Of a stretch of 64,000 nucleotides of DNA, positions 52,562 to 61,004 are shown piece after piece. The translations under genes and the position numbers were made by a program. Origin of the DNA: Vibrio owensii CAIM 1854 = LMG 25443 (lineage in GTDB: Bacteria > Pseudomonadota > Gammaproteobacteria > Enterobacterales > Vibrionaceae); NCBI RefSeq assembly GCF_000817815.1, contig NZ_JPRD01000020.1:62001-126000 (forward strand). Direction: 5' to 3'. The notes beneath the pieces were generated by a model that worked only from the letters and a program-made list of their open reading frames with translations, ran no database searches and was not told the DNA's origin. The first letter of the stretch is position 1; each line of letters begins with the position of its first letter.

Positions 52562-53809
52562 ATGAAACTGAAAACTTTGACGCTTGCGATGACCGCTGCC
52601 TTGGGTGTTGCTGCAACGGTAAACGCGGCTGACGAAACCAAAATTCGCTTCGATGGTTTCCCTGATTTCGATAGCAGCTTGAAAGTTCTGCTACCGGATT
52701 TCGAGAAAGAAACCGGCATTAAAGTGGATTACCTGATGAATAACCACGGTGACCACCATACGAAGCTGACTACTAACTTGGCGACGGGCTCTGGCGCAGG
52801 GGATGTGATTGTTGTTGATGTAGAAAAAATTGGTCCATTCGTTGCTTCGGGCGGCTTAGTCAATCTGTCTGAAAAATACGGCGCAGACAAATACGCAGAA
52901 AGCTTTGCGCCTTATGCATGGGCACAAGGTAAAGGTGCTGACGGTGATGTGTATGGTATGCCAGTCGACCTAGGTCCGGGTGTCATGTACTACCGCACAG
53001 ACATTTTCGAAAAAGCGGGCATTGATATCAACGAAGCGATCAAAGATTGGGATTCTTACATTGCAGCAGGTGAAAAATTGAAACAACAAAACGTTCAATT
53101 GATCGCGTCGGCTGCGGATGTGGCACAAGCGATCATCTTCACCACAGTACCTGAAGGTGAAGGTCTTTACTTCGACAAAGACGACAATCCAGTCGTGACC
53201 TCTGAGCGCTTTGTTCACGCGTTTGAAGTGGCGAAAGAAATCCGTGACAAAGGTTTGGATGGTCGCATCCTTGCGTGGTCAAACGAATGGTACGAAGGCT
53301 TCCGTAACGGCACATTCGCCACTCAGCTTTCTGGTGCTTGGCTACTTGGTCACCTAAACAACTGGATTGCGCCTGAAACTGCAGGCAGCTGGGGCGTATC
53401 TAACCTTCCTGATGGTATTTACGGTAGCTGGGGCGGTTCATTCCTATCGATACCAACCCAATCTAAGCATCAAGACGAGGCTTGGAAGCTGATCGAATAC
53501 ATGACAACGAAGCGTGATATTCAGCTTAAACACTTCGAAACCATCGCAGCATTCCCTGCAAACACCACGACTTACGACGACCCAATGTTCGAAGAGAAAA
53601 TCGAATTCCTAGGTGGTCAGCAAGCGCGCCTACTGTTTGCTGAAGTGGCACAAAACATCAAGCCAGTGGCACCAGCAAAAGGCGACCACGTTGCTCGCTC
53701 TATCATCCTAGAAAACGCACTGATGGAAGTGTTGGATGAAGGCAAAGACATTGAAACGGCATTGAAAGAAGCGGAACGCATGATTAAGCGCCGCACCCGT
53801 AATTTGTAA
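52562..53809 (+). CDS. Sugar ABC transporter substrate-binding protein
   Basis: A 415-residue periplasmic binding protein of the solute-binding family 1 (MalE/UgpB-like). Signal peptide about 1-22 (ends VNA-AD). Typical blocks are IRFDGFPDFDSSLKVLLPDFEKETGIKVDYLMNNHGDHHTKLTTNLATGSGAGDVIVVDVEKIGPF and GVMYYRTDIFEKAGIDINE, with several Trp residues (WSNEWYEGF, SWGVSN) likely to stack on sugar rings. AAGGACAAC precedes the ATG. It starts 22 bp after the LacI gene and feeds the two permeases downstream. Confidence 0.94.
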   Translation: MKLKTLTLAMTAALGVAATVNAADETKIRFDGFPDFDSSLKVLLPDFEKETGIKVDYLMNNHGDHHTKLTTNLATGSGAGDVIVVDVEKIGPFVASGGLVNLSEKYGADKYAESFAPYAWAQGKGADGDVYGMPVDLGPGVMYYRTDIFEKAGIDINEAIKDWDSYIAAGEKLKQQNVQLIASAADVAQAIIFTTVPEGEGLYFDKDDNPVVTSERFVHAFEVAKEIRDKGLDGRILAWSNEWYEGFRNGTFATQLSGAWLLGHLNNWIAPETAGSWGVSNLPDGIYGSWGGSFLSIPTQSKHQDEAWKLIEYMTTKRDIQLKHFETIAAFPANTTTYDDPMFEEKIEFLGGQQARLLFAEVAQNIKPVAPAKGDHVARSIILENALMEVLDEGKDIETALKEAERMIKRRTRNL

Positions 53810-53831
53810 GCAATTCGCCATTTGGTAAGCA

Positions 53832-53852
53832 AGGAGGGCGACGTGCCCTCCT
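53832..53852 (+). other. Intercistronic stem-loop after binding-protein gene
   Basis: AGGAGGGC pairs with GCCCTCCT around GACGT. There is no T run. A stable hairpin right after the binding-protein gene and before the first permease is a common way to give the binding protein more mRNA than the membrane subunits, as in malE-malF. Confidence 0.65.
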
Positions 53853-53869
53853 GATTAGAGGTCGTTACT

Positions 53870-54859
53870 ATGAATCATGCAGCGAGCAAGGTTATGGAAA
53901 CATCAGAGCGTGAGAGCATTTTTTCTCGTCTAAGTTTGAAAGCGCTTACACCGTATGGATTCCTACTGCCGTTTTTGATTATTTTTTCTGTTTTCGGGAT
54001 CTTCCCGTTACTGTTTTCTATTTTTCTTTCTTTCCATGAGTGGAACCCAGTCGAAGGCTTGGGTGCGATGGATTACGTCGGGCTAGAGAACTACCACATC
54101 GCTCTGACTGACCCGTGGCTGTGGCGCTCACTGAAGAACACGCTTTGGCTAGCGATTACATCGGGCGTCGCGCAGCACTTGGTTGCTCTACCTGTGGCGT
54201 ACATTTTGGTGTCTTTGGGTGACCGTTTCCGCCACTGGTTAACGTCGGCTTACTTCCTACCGTTCATCACATCTACGGTGGCAGCGTCGCTTATCTTCTT
54301 CAACATGTACTCACCAAACTCAGGGATCATCAACCAAAGCTTAATGGCTCTGGCAGACAGCACGCTTTTTGGTTGGGCATTTTCTTGGGTTAACGATTTC
54401 CAACCAATCCGTTGGTTAGATGATGCCACCATGGTGAAGCCTTCTATCGCCATCATGGTGTTTTGGAAATACACCGGTTTCAACATCGTGCTTTACACCA
54501 CGGGCTTGATGACGATTCCTAAAGACATCTTAGAAGCGGCACGCATGGACGGTGCAAACGCATGGCGTCGTTTCTGGAGCATTTCGCTGCCAATGATTCG
54601 TCCATTCATCTTCTTTGCGGTCACCATGACCATCATCGGTAACTTGCAGCTGTTCGAAGAACCTTTCGTCCTAACGCGCGGTACGGGTGGTACAGGTCAG
54701 TCTGGTTTAACCATCTCTATGTACCTCTACAAAGTGGGTTGGGAATGGTTAGAGATGGGCACAGCGTCAGCGATTTCATGGCTGCTGTTTACCTTGATTG
54801 CAGGCTGTACAGCAATTCAATTCTTCTTCTTCGGTAAGAAAGGTCTAGGGGAGCAATAA
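53870..54859 (+). CDS. Sugar ABC transporter permease (MalF-like)
   Basis: A 329-residue inner-membrane subunit with six main helices. The EAA loop that docks on the ATPase is EAARMDGANAWRRFWSISLPMIRP. The first helix (YGFLLPFLIIFSVFGIFPLLFSIFLSFHEWNP) is typical of this permease type (UgpA/LacF group), and there is no long MalF-like P2 domain. GAGGTC precedes the ATG. It ends 1 bp before the second permease. Confidence 0.94.
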   Translation: MNHAASKVMETSERESIFSRLSLKALTPYGFLLPFLIIFSVFGIFPLLFSIFLSFHEWNPVEGLGAMDYVGLENYHIALTDPWLWRSLKNTLWLAITSGVAQHLVALPVAYILVSLGDRFRHWLTSAYFLPFITSTVAASLIFFNMYSPNSGIINQSLMALADSTLFGWAFSWVNDFQPIRWLDDATMVKPSIAIMVFWKYTGFNIVLYTTGLMTIPKDILEAARMDGANAWRRFWSISLPMIRPFIFFAVTMTIIGNLQLFEEPFVLTRGTGGTGQSGLTISMYLYKVGWEWLEMGTASAISWLLFTLIAGCTAIQFFFFGKKGLGEQ

Positions 54860-54860
54860 G

Positions 54861-55745
54861 ATGAACACTACTACCTTATCTGCGGCGCAGCGTTGGCGTC
54901 CAAGCGACCGCAGCATCGAGATCTTTACCAAGATATTGATGGTGATGCTCGGCACTGTGTTGGTGGTGTCTGCCATCATGACCGTATTCCCGTTCATTTG
55001 GTCGGCGTTGCTATCGACGCGTGACCGTACTGAAATCTTCGGCACAGGCATCAGCTTTGCGATTGGTGACAGCCTCGCGGTGAACTACGCAAAGCTACTG
55101 GAAATCATGCCGTTTTGGCAGGCGATGTTTAACTCAATTTACATTGCTTTCCTAGGCACCACGATTTCACTGCTGTTTTGTAGCATGGGCGGTTACGCGT
55201 TTGCGGTGTACAAGTTCAAGGGCAAAAACTTGCTGTTTGGCATGCTGGTTGGCTCGATGATGATTCCACCTGTACTGAGCTTGATCCCGTACTTCATGAT
55301 CGTGAAATTCCTCGGCTTGCTCGATAACCACCTTGCCGTTTGGTTACCGTTCACGACCACACCATTTGGCATCTTCTTGATGCGTCAGCACGTAGTGGCA
55401 TCGATTCCGAAAGAGCTGTTAGAAGCAGCGAAGCTCGATGGCGCGGGTGAATTTAGAACTTACTGGAGCGTGGTATTGCCACTGATGAAACCGGCGCTCG
55501 CAACCCTAGCTATCGTGCAGTTTGTCTTCTTCTGGAACATGTTTATGCAGCCACTTGTGGTACTGACAACGCCAGAAAACTACGTGATTACGCAGGCACT
55601 GCGAAGCGTGCAGGGCATTCCGAATACGCCGTGGGGAGCGGTGATGCTCGGAACCACCATCTCCATTTTACCGTTAGTGATTACTTACTTATTTGCCTCA
55701 AAACAGATGATCAGCGGCTTGACCTCTGGTGCCGTCAAGGGCTAA
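54861..55745 (+). CDS. Sugar ABC transporter permease (MalG-like)
   Basis: A 294-residue partner permease with six helices. Its EAA loop is LLEAAKLDGAGEFRTYWSVVLPLMKPAL. The start ATG is 1 bp after the previous stop, with AGGGGAG inside that gene, so the two are cotranslated and form the membrane heterodimer. The family is the UgpE/LacG type (CUT1 class), which imports oligosaccharides. Confidence 0.95.
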   Translation: MNTTTLSAAQRWRPSDRSIEIFTKILMVMLGTVLVVSAIMTVFPFIWSALLSTRDRTEIFGTGISFAIGDSLAVNYAKLLEIMPFWQAMFNSIYIAFLGTTISLLFCSMGGYAFAVYKFKGKNLLFGMLVGSMMIPPVLSLIPYFMIVKFLGLLDNHLAVWLPFTTTPFGIFLMRQHVVASIPKELLEAAKLDGAGEFRTYWSVVLPLMKPALATLAIVQFVFFWNMFMQPLVVLTTPENYVITQALRSVQGIPNTPWGAVMLGTTISILPLVITYLFASKQMISGLTSGAVKG

Positions 55746-55768
55746 GCGAAACAAAAGGTTTTATAACA

Positions 55769-57118
55769 ATGAATAAATTCCAACTACCACAAGATTCAAA
55801 ATTACGTAGCCCAGAGTTCTTATTTGGTGTCGCAACCTCTTCTTATCAGATTGAGGGCGGTGCTCAGCTAGGTGGTCGTACGCCTTCGATTTGGGACACG
55901 TTTTGCAATAAGCCAGGCGCAGTTGATAACGCAGATAATGGCGACGTGGCATGTGATCACTTCCATTTGTGGAAGCAAGACATCGAGATGATTCAAGGCT
56001 TAGGTGTGGGCGCTTACCGTCTATCAATGGCGTGGCCGCGCATCATTCCTGAAGATGGCAAAGTGAATGAAGAAGGTTTGAAGTTTTACGAGCAAATCAT
56101 CGATGAATGTCACGCTCGCGGTTTGAAGGTTTTCGTTACGCTTTACCACTGGGATCTACCGCAATACCTAGAAGACAAAGGCGGTTGGCTAAACCGAGAA
56201 ACGGCTTACAAGTTTGAGGAATACGCGAAGGTAGTTAGTGCTTACTTCGGTGATAAGATTGATTCATACGCGACATTGAACGAACCGTTCTGCTCTGCTT
56301 ATCTAGGCTACCGTTGGGGTGAACATGCTCCTGGCCTTAAAGGCGAGCGTGAAGGCTTCTTGTCTGCGCACCACTTGATGCTGGCACATGGTCTGGCGAT
56401 TCCACACATGCGCAAGAACGCACCAAATGCGATGCACGGTTGTGTGTTCAACGCGACACCCGCTTACCCGTATAGCGATGCAGACATCGGTGCGGCAGAG
56501 TACAGCGATGCGGAAGGTTACCACTGGTTTATGGACCCGGTATTAAAAGGGGAATATCCGCAGCTTGTCTTGGAGCGTCAATCGCACAACATGCCAATGA
56601 TTCTGGAAGGCGATCTCGACATCATCCAGACCGATTTGAACTTTATCGGCATTAACTTCTACACCCGTTGTGTCGTGCGCTACAACGAACATGGCGATAT
56701 TGAAACGGTACCTCAACCAGAACAAGAGCACACATTCATTGGTTGGGAGATTCACCCTCAAGCACTGACAGATTTGCTCCTGCGTTTAAATGACCGTTAC
56801 CCGAACCTGCCACCACTTTACATCACTGAAAACGGCGCAGCAGGCGATGACCATTGCATTGATGGCGAAGTGAATGATGAGCAGCGCGTGCGTTACTTCC
56901 AGCAGCATCTAGTAGCGTTGGATGCTGCGATTAAAGCGGGTGTGAATGTGGATGGTTACTTCGCTTGGAGCCTAATGGATAACTTCGAGTGGGCTTACGG
57001 TTATAAGCAGCGCTTTGGCATTGTTCACGTGGATTACCAAACGCAAAAGCGCACCTTAAAAGCGAGCGCAATTGCTTACCGTAATATGCTGCTGGATCGA
57101 GCAGAGGAGAACCAGTAA
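55769..57118 (+). CDS. GH1 beta-glucosidase
   Basis: A 449-residue cytoplasmic glycoside hydrolase family 1 enzyme. Acid/base is Glu172 in SYATLNEPF and nucleophile Glu354 in LYITENGAAGDD. The N terminus FLFGVATSSYQIEGGAQLGGRTPSIWDTFC is the GH1 start signature. The absence of a conserved Ser-x-Lys phosphate-binding site typical of 6-phospho enzymes, plus ABC rather than PTS uptake, argues for a true beta-glucosidase acting on unphosphorylated cellobiose-like sugars. ATG 55769 follows AAAAGG; the longer frame overlaps the permease gene. Confidence 0.95.
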   Translation: MNKFQLPQDSKLRSPEFLFGVATSSYQIEGGAQLGGRTPSIWDTFCNKPGAVDNADNGDVACDHFHLWKQDIEMIQGLGVGAYRLSMAWPRIIPEDGKVNEEGLKFYEQIIDECHARGLKVFVTLYHWDLPQYLEDKGGWLNRETAYKFEEYAKVVSAYFGDKIDSYATLNEPFCSAYLGYRWGEHAPGLKGEREGFLSAHHLMLAHGLAIPHMRKNAPNAMHGCVFNATPAYPYSDADIGAAEYSDAEGYHWFMDPVLKGEYPQLVLERQSHNMPMILEGDLDIIQTDLNFIGINFYTRCVVRYNEHGDIETVPQPEQEHTFIGWEIHPQALTDLLLRLNDRYPNLPPLYITENGAAGDDHCIDGEVNDEQRVRYFQQHLVALDAAIKAGVNVDGYFAWSLMDNFEWAYGYKQRFGIVHVDYQTQKRTLKASAIAYRNMLLDRAEENQ

Positions 57119-58212
57119 TGGCAAAAGTCGAATTCAAAAACATCAAGAAATCCTACGATGATGTCGAGGTAGTGAAACACTTCGACTTCACAGTGCAAGA
57201 TGGTGAGTTTGTGGTTTTCCTTGGTCCATCGGGCTGCGGTAAGTCGACTACCCTGCGCATGCTAGCGGGCTTAGAAAGCATCACTGGCGGTGAGATTTAC
57301 GTTGGCGATAAGCTGATGAACAAAATCGATGCCAAAGACCGCGACCTTGCCATGGTATTCCAAAGCTACGCGCTTTACCCACATATGACGGTATACGAGA
57401 ACATCGCTTTTGCTCTTAAGTTAAAAGGCATGCCAAAAGACCAAATCGATGTTGAAGTACGTAAAGCGGCGAAGATGCTTGAGCTAGATGCACTGTTGGA
57501 TCGCAAACCAAAAGAGCTGTCTGGTGGTCAACGCCAACGTGTTGCCATGGGACGCGCCATGGTTCGTACGCCTAAGGTGTTCTTGTTTGATGAGCCGCTA
57601 TCGAATCTGGATGCCAAACTGCGTGGCGTGATGCGTGAAGAGATCAAGCAGCTGCATCGCGAGCTGAAAACCACCACGATTTACGTAACTCATGATCAGA
57701 TTGAAGCGATGACATTGGCAGACCGCATCGTGATTCTTAAAGACGGTTACGTGGCTCAAGTCGGCACACCGACAGAAGTGTTCCAACGTCCGGCCAACAA
57801 GTTTGTGGCGCAGTTCATTGGTAACCCATCGATGAACATGTTGGATGCAAAGCTGATTGGTGAAGAGGGCAATTGGGAAGTCGAACTGGGTAATGTTCGT
57901 ATTCCTCTGCCTGAGCGTTTCAAAGCACACGCATCGAAGAATTTAGCGCTGCACTTTGGTGTTCGTCCTACCGACATTCATTTGCGTGCCGAACAAGTCG
58001 ACCACGACCGCGTGTTGCCGTTCCCAGTCAAAATCAAAGACAAGGAGCTATTGGGCGCGAGTATCCTACTGAAAACAGAAATCGCAGGTCAGCCGCTTAT
58101 GGTTGAAACACAAGCGGCAGAAGTGGATGTGGATACGCTGACTCTGTACTTGGATTTGGATGCGATTCACCTATTTGATGCACTGAGTGAAAACTCGCTC
58201 GCGACATTCTAA
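57118..58212 (+). CDS. Sugar ABC transporter ATPase (MalK/UgpC-like)
   Basis: A 364-residue ATPase of the CUT1 class. Walker A is GPSGCGKST, the Q-loop is MVFQSYALYPHMTVYENIAF, the signature is LSGGQRQRVAMGRAMV, Walker B is VFLFDEPLSNLDAKLR and the H-loop is TIYVTHDQIEAMTLADR. The C-terminal MalK-type regulatory domain (about 240-364, including LALHFGVRPTDIHLR) is present. Its ATG shares one base with the GH1 stop. Last gene of the import operon. Confidence 0.95.
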   Translation: MAKVEFKNIKKSYDDVEVVKHFDFTVQDGEFVVFLGPSGCGKSTTLRMLAGLESITGGEIYVGDKLMNKIDAKDRDLAMVFQSYALYPHMTVYENIAFALKLKGMPKDQIDVEVRKAAKMLELDALLDRKPKELSGGQRQRVAMGRAMVRTPKVFLFDEPLSNLDAKLRGVMREEIKQLHRELKTTTIYVTHDQIEAMTLADRIVILKDGYVAQVGTPTEVFQRPANKFVAQFIGNPSMNMLDAKLIGEEGNWEVELGNVRIPLPERFKAHASKNLALHFGVRPTDIHLRAEQVDHDRVLPFPVKIKDKELLGASILLKTEIAGQPLMVETQAAEVDVDTLTLYLDLDAIHLFDALSENSLATF

Positions 58213-58346
58213 ATCCCCGATATGAAAGCCAGTGCGCGCTTGCGTACTGGCGACTTATCTAGCTCTCATTTCCCATATCAAAATGTTGTCGCGTCCCCCG
58301 CTGCAACTTATATTTTTGTTATTAGCTTGCTGGGAAAATTCCTACA

Positions 58347-59369
58347 ATGAAAAAGAAGAAAAGAGCGGCATCCATCTATGATGTGGCCAAGTTGGCGGGT
58401 GTGTCACCGAGCACCGTATCACGTTTCCTCAATCGCACGACCTTTGTCTCTGATGATAAAAGCCAAAACATAGAAAAAGCGATCAAGTCACTGGGGTATA
58501 AACCAAATTATCAAATGGGTCAGGGCACTAATACGCGTTCGATGACCATTGGCGTGCTTATTCAACATCCAGAGAGTCCACACACCAGTCGAATCTTGAA
58601 CGATATGGAGAAGGTGCTTAATGCGCAGGGCTACTCATTGGTGATAGCTACCGGGCACTGGCAGCGCACACTTGAATCACACGCTTTGGAGTACTTAGCG
58701 AAAAGTAATGTGGATGGGGTGATCATCGTGACGGGCAGTTTGACGGAAGAGCAGATTTTGGAATATGCCCAGCGAATTCCTGTTGTCGCGGTTGGATACA
58801 ATGTCATTGGAGATAAGGTTAAATCCATAAATATAGATAATGTATTGGGCGGATACATGGCGACACTGCATTTGATGCAACAAGGCCACGTGAATATCGC
58901 TCATATCAAAGGGCTTTTGAATCAACCAGATGCGGTTGCTCGCTTTGTTGGTTACAAGAACGCTCTACAAGAGGCAGGCATTAAAGTCATGCCAAAATTA
59001 GTCAAACAAGGTGATTTCAGCAGTGAGTCTGGCTATCAAAAAACGGTGGAATTGCTCGAGTCTAAAGTGCATTTCTCTGCGTTGTTTGCTGCCAATGACC
59101 AAACGGCTTACGGGGCGATCAAGGCTCTGCATGACCACGGCGTTCGTGTGCCAGAGGATGTGTCTGTGATCGGCTTTGATGACTTACCTACCTCACAATA
59201 TTTTACGCCCGCGCTTACCACACTGCGCCAGCCGATTGAAGAAGTTGGAGCCATTTGTGCCGAGTCCATTCTCAATTTATTGAGTGGTGAAAGGCATGAA
59301 GTGCGTCTACCGCCGATCGATCTGATTGTCCGCCAATCAACGGTGTCTAAGTTCCGTCAATCAAGTTGA
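58347..59369 (+). CDS. Second LacI-family regulator
   Basis: A 340-residue LacI/GalR protein with the HTH SIYDVAKLAGVSPSTVSRFLNRTTFVSDDKSQNIEKAIKSLGYKPNYQMGQGTNTRSMTIGVLI and a sensor domain ending in ALTTLRQPIEEVGAICAESILNLLSGERHEVRLPPIDLIVRQST. It differs clearly from the regulator at 51535 and begins with a basic MKKKKRAA segment. It stands 134 bp after the ATPase gene. It could co-control the import locus or a distant target; no operator for it is evident next to its own gene. Confidence 0.92.
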   Translation: MKKKKRAASIYDVAKLAGVSPSTVSRFLNRTTFVSDDKSQNIEKAIKSLGYKPNYQMGQGTNTRSMTIGVLIQHPESPHTSRILNDMEKVLNAQGYSLVIATGHWQRTLESHALEYLAKSNVDGVIIVTGSLTEEQILEYAQRIPVVAVGYNVIGDKVKSINIDNVLGGYMATLHLMQQGHVNIAHIKGLLNQPDAVARFVGYKNALQEAGIKVMPKLVKQGDFSSESGYQKTVELLESKVHFSALFAANDQTAYGAIKALHDHGVRVPEDVSVIGFDDLPTSQYFTPALTTLRQPIEEVGAICAESILNLLSGERHEVRLPPIDLIVRQSTVSKFRQSS

Positions 59370-59523
59370 GATAAGTCGCCAAACCCATTAGAAAATATTT
59401 TCCAAAACTCGACGAAATCTTGTTGTATTTGTGACCAAACTCCGTCTAGAATTCGCGCCTGCATTTTGGTGATTAAGTGCACAATTATCAAAATAGCCAA
59501 ATTCTAAGAAATCTAATTTTTTG

Positions 59524-59555
59524 AACTGCCTCACAGTTATCTGTGGGGCAGTTTT
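59524..59555 (+). terminator. Terminator-like hairpin in the MATE gene leader
   Basis: AACTGCCTCACAG pairs with CTGTGGGGCAGTTTT (one mismatch) around TTAT, with TTTTAG after it. It ends only 25 bp before the MATE start codon. It may simply end the lacI transcript, or act as an attenuator of MATE expression. Confidence 0.7.
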
Positions 59556-59579
59556 AGTTGTAGGAAAGGTCCAAAACAC

Positions 59580-60920
59580 ATGCCTAAAAGCCAGAATATC
59601 AACCAACGTATGTCCATTGTGGCATTGGCTTGGCCGATACTTGTCGAAATTTTGCTACGGACGGCTTTAGGAACCAGTGACGTATTCATGTTGAGTGGTT
59701 ACTCAGACAAAGCTGTGTCTGCGGTTGGGGTAATCACACAATTAACGTTTTTCCTGATCATCGTTTCTACCTTTGTCAGCAGCGGCACGGGTATCTTGAC
59801 CGCGCAATACAATGGCGCTGGGCGTGAAAAAGACTCCGTTGATGTCGGTGTTGCCAGTATCGCTTTGTCTGTGATTGTAGGTGCTTTCTTGAGTGTGCTG
59901 GCCGTGATTGGCGCGGTGTTCTTTTTGCCGTATTACGGGCTAGAGGCTCAAGTTGAGCAGTACGCGCGTGAATACTTGCTGATCAGCGGTGCGATGACGT
60001 TCAACGTGACGATTGGTATCGTCTTCACCACAATTCTGCGCAGCCACGGTTATTCACGCTCGCCAATGGTGGTGAACCTAATTTCTGGTGTGTTCAACAT
60101 CATTGGTAACTACATTGCGCTGTATCAGCCGTTTGGTTTGCCTGTGTATGGCGTTGAAGGTGTTGCAGTGGCGACAGTCGTGAGCCAAGTAATCGGCACG
60201 TTATTGTTGGGCGTGATTTTGAAACGCAGCAGCATCGAACTGCCAATGTCTAAGCTCAAACAAGTGCCGAAAGACGTGTTCAAGAAGATCCTAAAGATCG
60301 GTGGCATGAACGCGGGTGAAGTGCTGTCTTACAACATGGCGCAGATCTGTATCGTCTACTTTGTGGTGCAAATGGGTACCTCTTCGCTAGCGGCATTTAC
60401 CTATGCGCAAAACATCGCGCGTTTCTCTTTCGCGTTTGCGCTAGCGATTGGTCAAGCGGCTCAAATCCAAACGGGTTACTACATTGGTAAAGGTTGGGTA
60501 AGCAGTATTCTGAAACGCGTGCAGATCTACTTCTTGGTCGGCTTTGCTGCGTCAACGGCGGCAACGTGTTTGATTTACCTGTTCCACGAAGAGATTTTGA
60601 GCGTGTTTACCGATCAGCCAGAAATTTTGGCATTGGCGGGCGCATTGGTGATGGGTTCCATCGTGTTAGAAGCTGGCCGCGTGTTTAACTTGATCTTCAT
60701 CTCGGCACTGAAAGGCGCTGGTGATATCAAGTTCCCAGTACAGATGGGTATTCTCAGCATGTGGGGCTTGGGTGTAGTGTTCTCTTACATCTTGGGTATT
60801 CACTTGGGCCACGGCGTGATTGGTGCGTGGATGGCGATTGCTTTGGATGAATGGGTACGCGGCATCATCATGGCAAGACGCTGGCGCTCACAAGTGTGGA
60901 CCAAGTTTAAGGTAAGTTAA
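59580..60920 (+). CDS. MATE-family multidrug/Na+ efflux transporter
   Basis: A 446-residue inner-membrane exporter with about 12 helices in two related halves. MATE features include ALAWPILVEILLRTALGTSDVFMLSGYSDKAVSAVGVITQL at the N terminus and the second-half VGMN-like segment ILKIGGMNAGEVLSYNMAQICIVYFVVQMGTSSLAAFTYAQNIARFSFAFALAIGQAAQIQTGYYIG. Transport is driven by Na+ or H+. TAGGAAAGG precedes the ATG. Substrate not predictable; it is one of several MATE proteins expected in a Vibrio. Confidence 0.92.
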   Translation: MPKSQNINQRMSIVALAWPILVEILLRTALGTSDVFMLSGYSDKAVSAVGVITQLTFFLIIVSTFVSSGTGILTAQYNGAGREKDSVDVGVASIALSVIVGAFLSVLAVIGAVFFLPYYGLEAQVEQYAREYLLISGAMTFNVTIGIVFTTILRSHGYSRSPMVVNLISGVFNIIGNYIALYQPFGLPVYGVEGVAVATVVSQVIGTLLLGVILKRSSIELPMSKLKQVPKDVFKKILKIGGMNAGEVLSYNMAQICIVYFVVQMGTSSLAAFTYAQNIARFSFAFALAIGQAAQIQTGYYIGKGWVSSILKRVQIYFLVGFAASTAATCLIYLFHEEILSVFTDQPEILALAGALVMGSIVLEAGRVFNLIFISALKGAGDIKFPVQMGILSMWGLGVVFSYILGIHLGHGVIGAWMAIALDEWVRGIIMARRWRSQVWTKFKVS

Positions 60921-60947
60921 CCTTATCCTTTCTCGCTCTAAAACGTA

Positions 60948-60976
60948 AAAAAGGCACTGAAATTCAGTGCCTTTTT
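60948..60976. terminator. Bidirectional rho-independent terminator
   Basis: AAAAAGGCACTGAA pairs with TTCAGTGCCTTTTT almost without a loop. Lies between the MATE gene and the convergent pseudouridine synthase gene. Confidence 0.9.
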
Positions 60977-61004
60977 GCTATCTATTCTGCATGGATAAGT
61001 CGCT

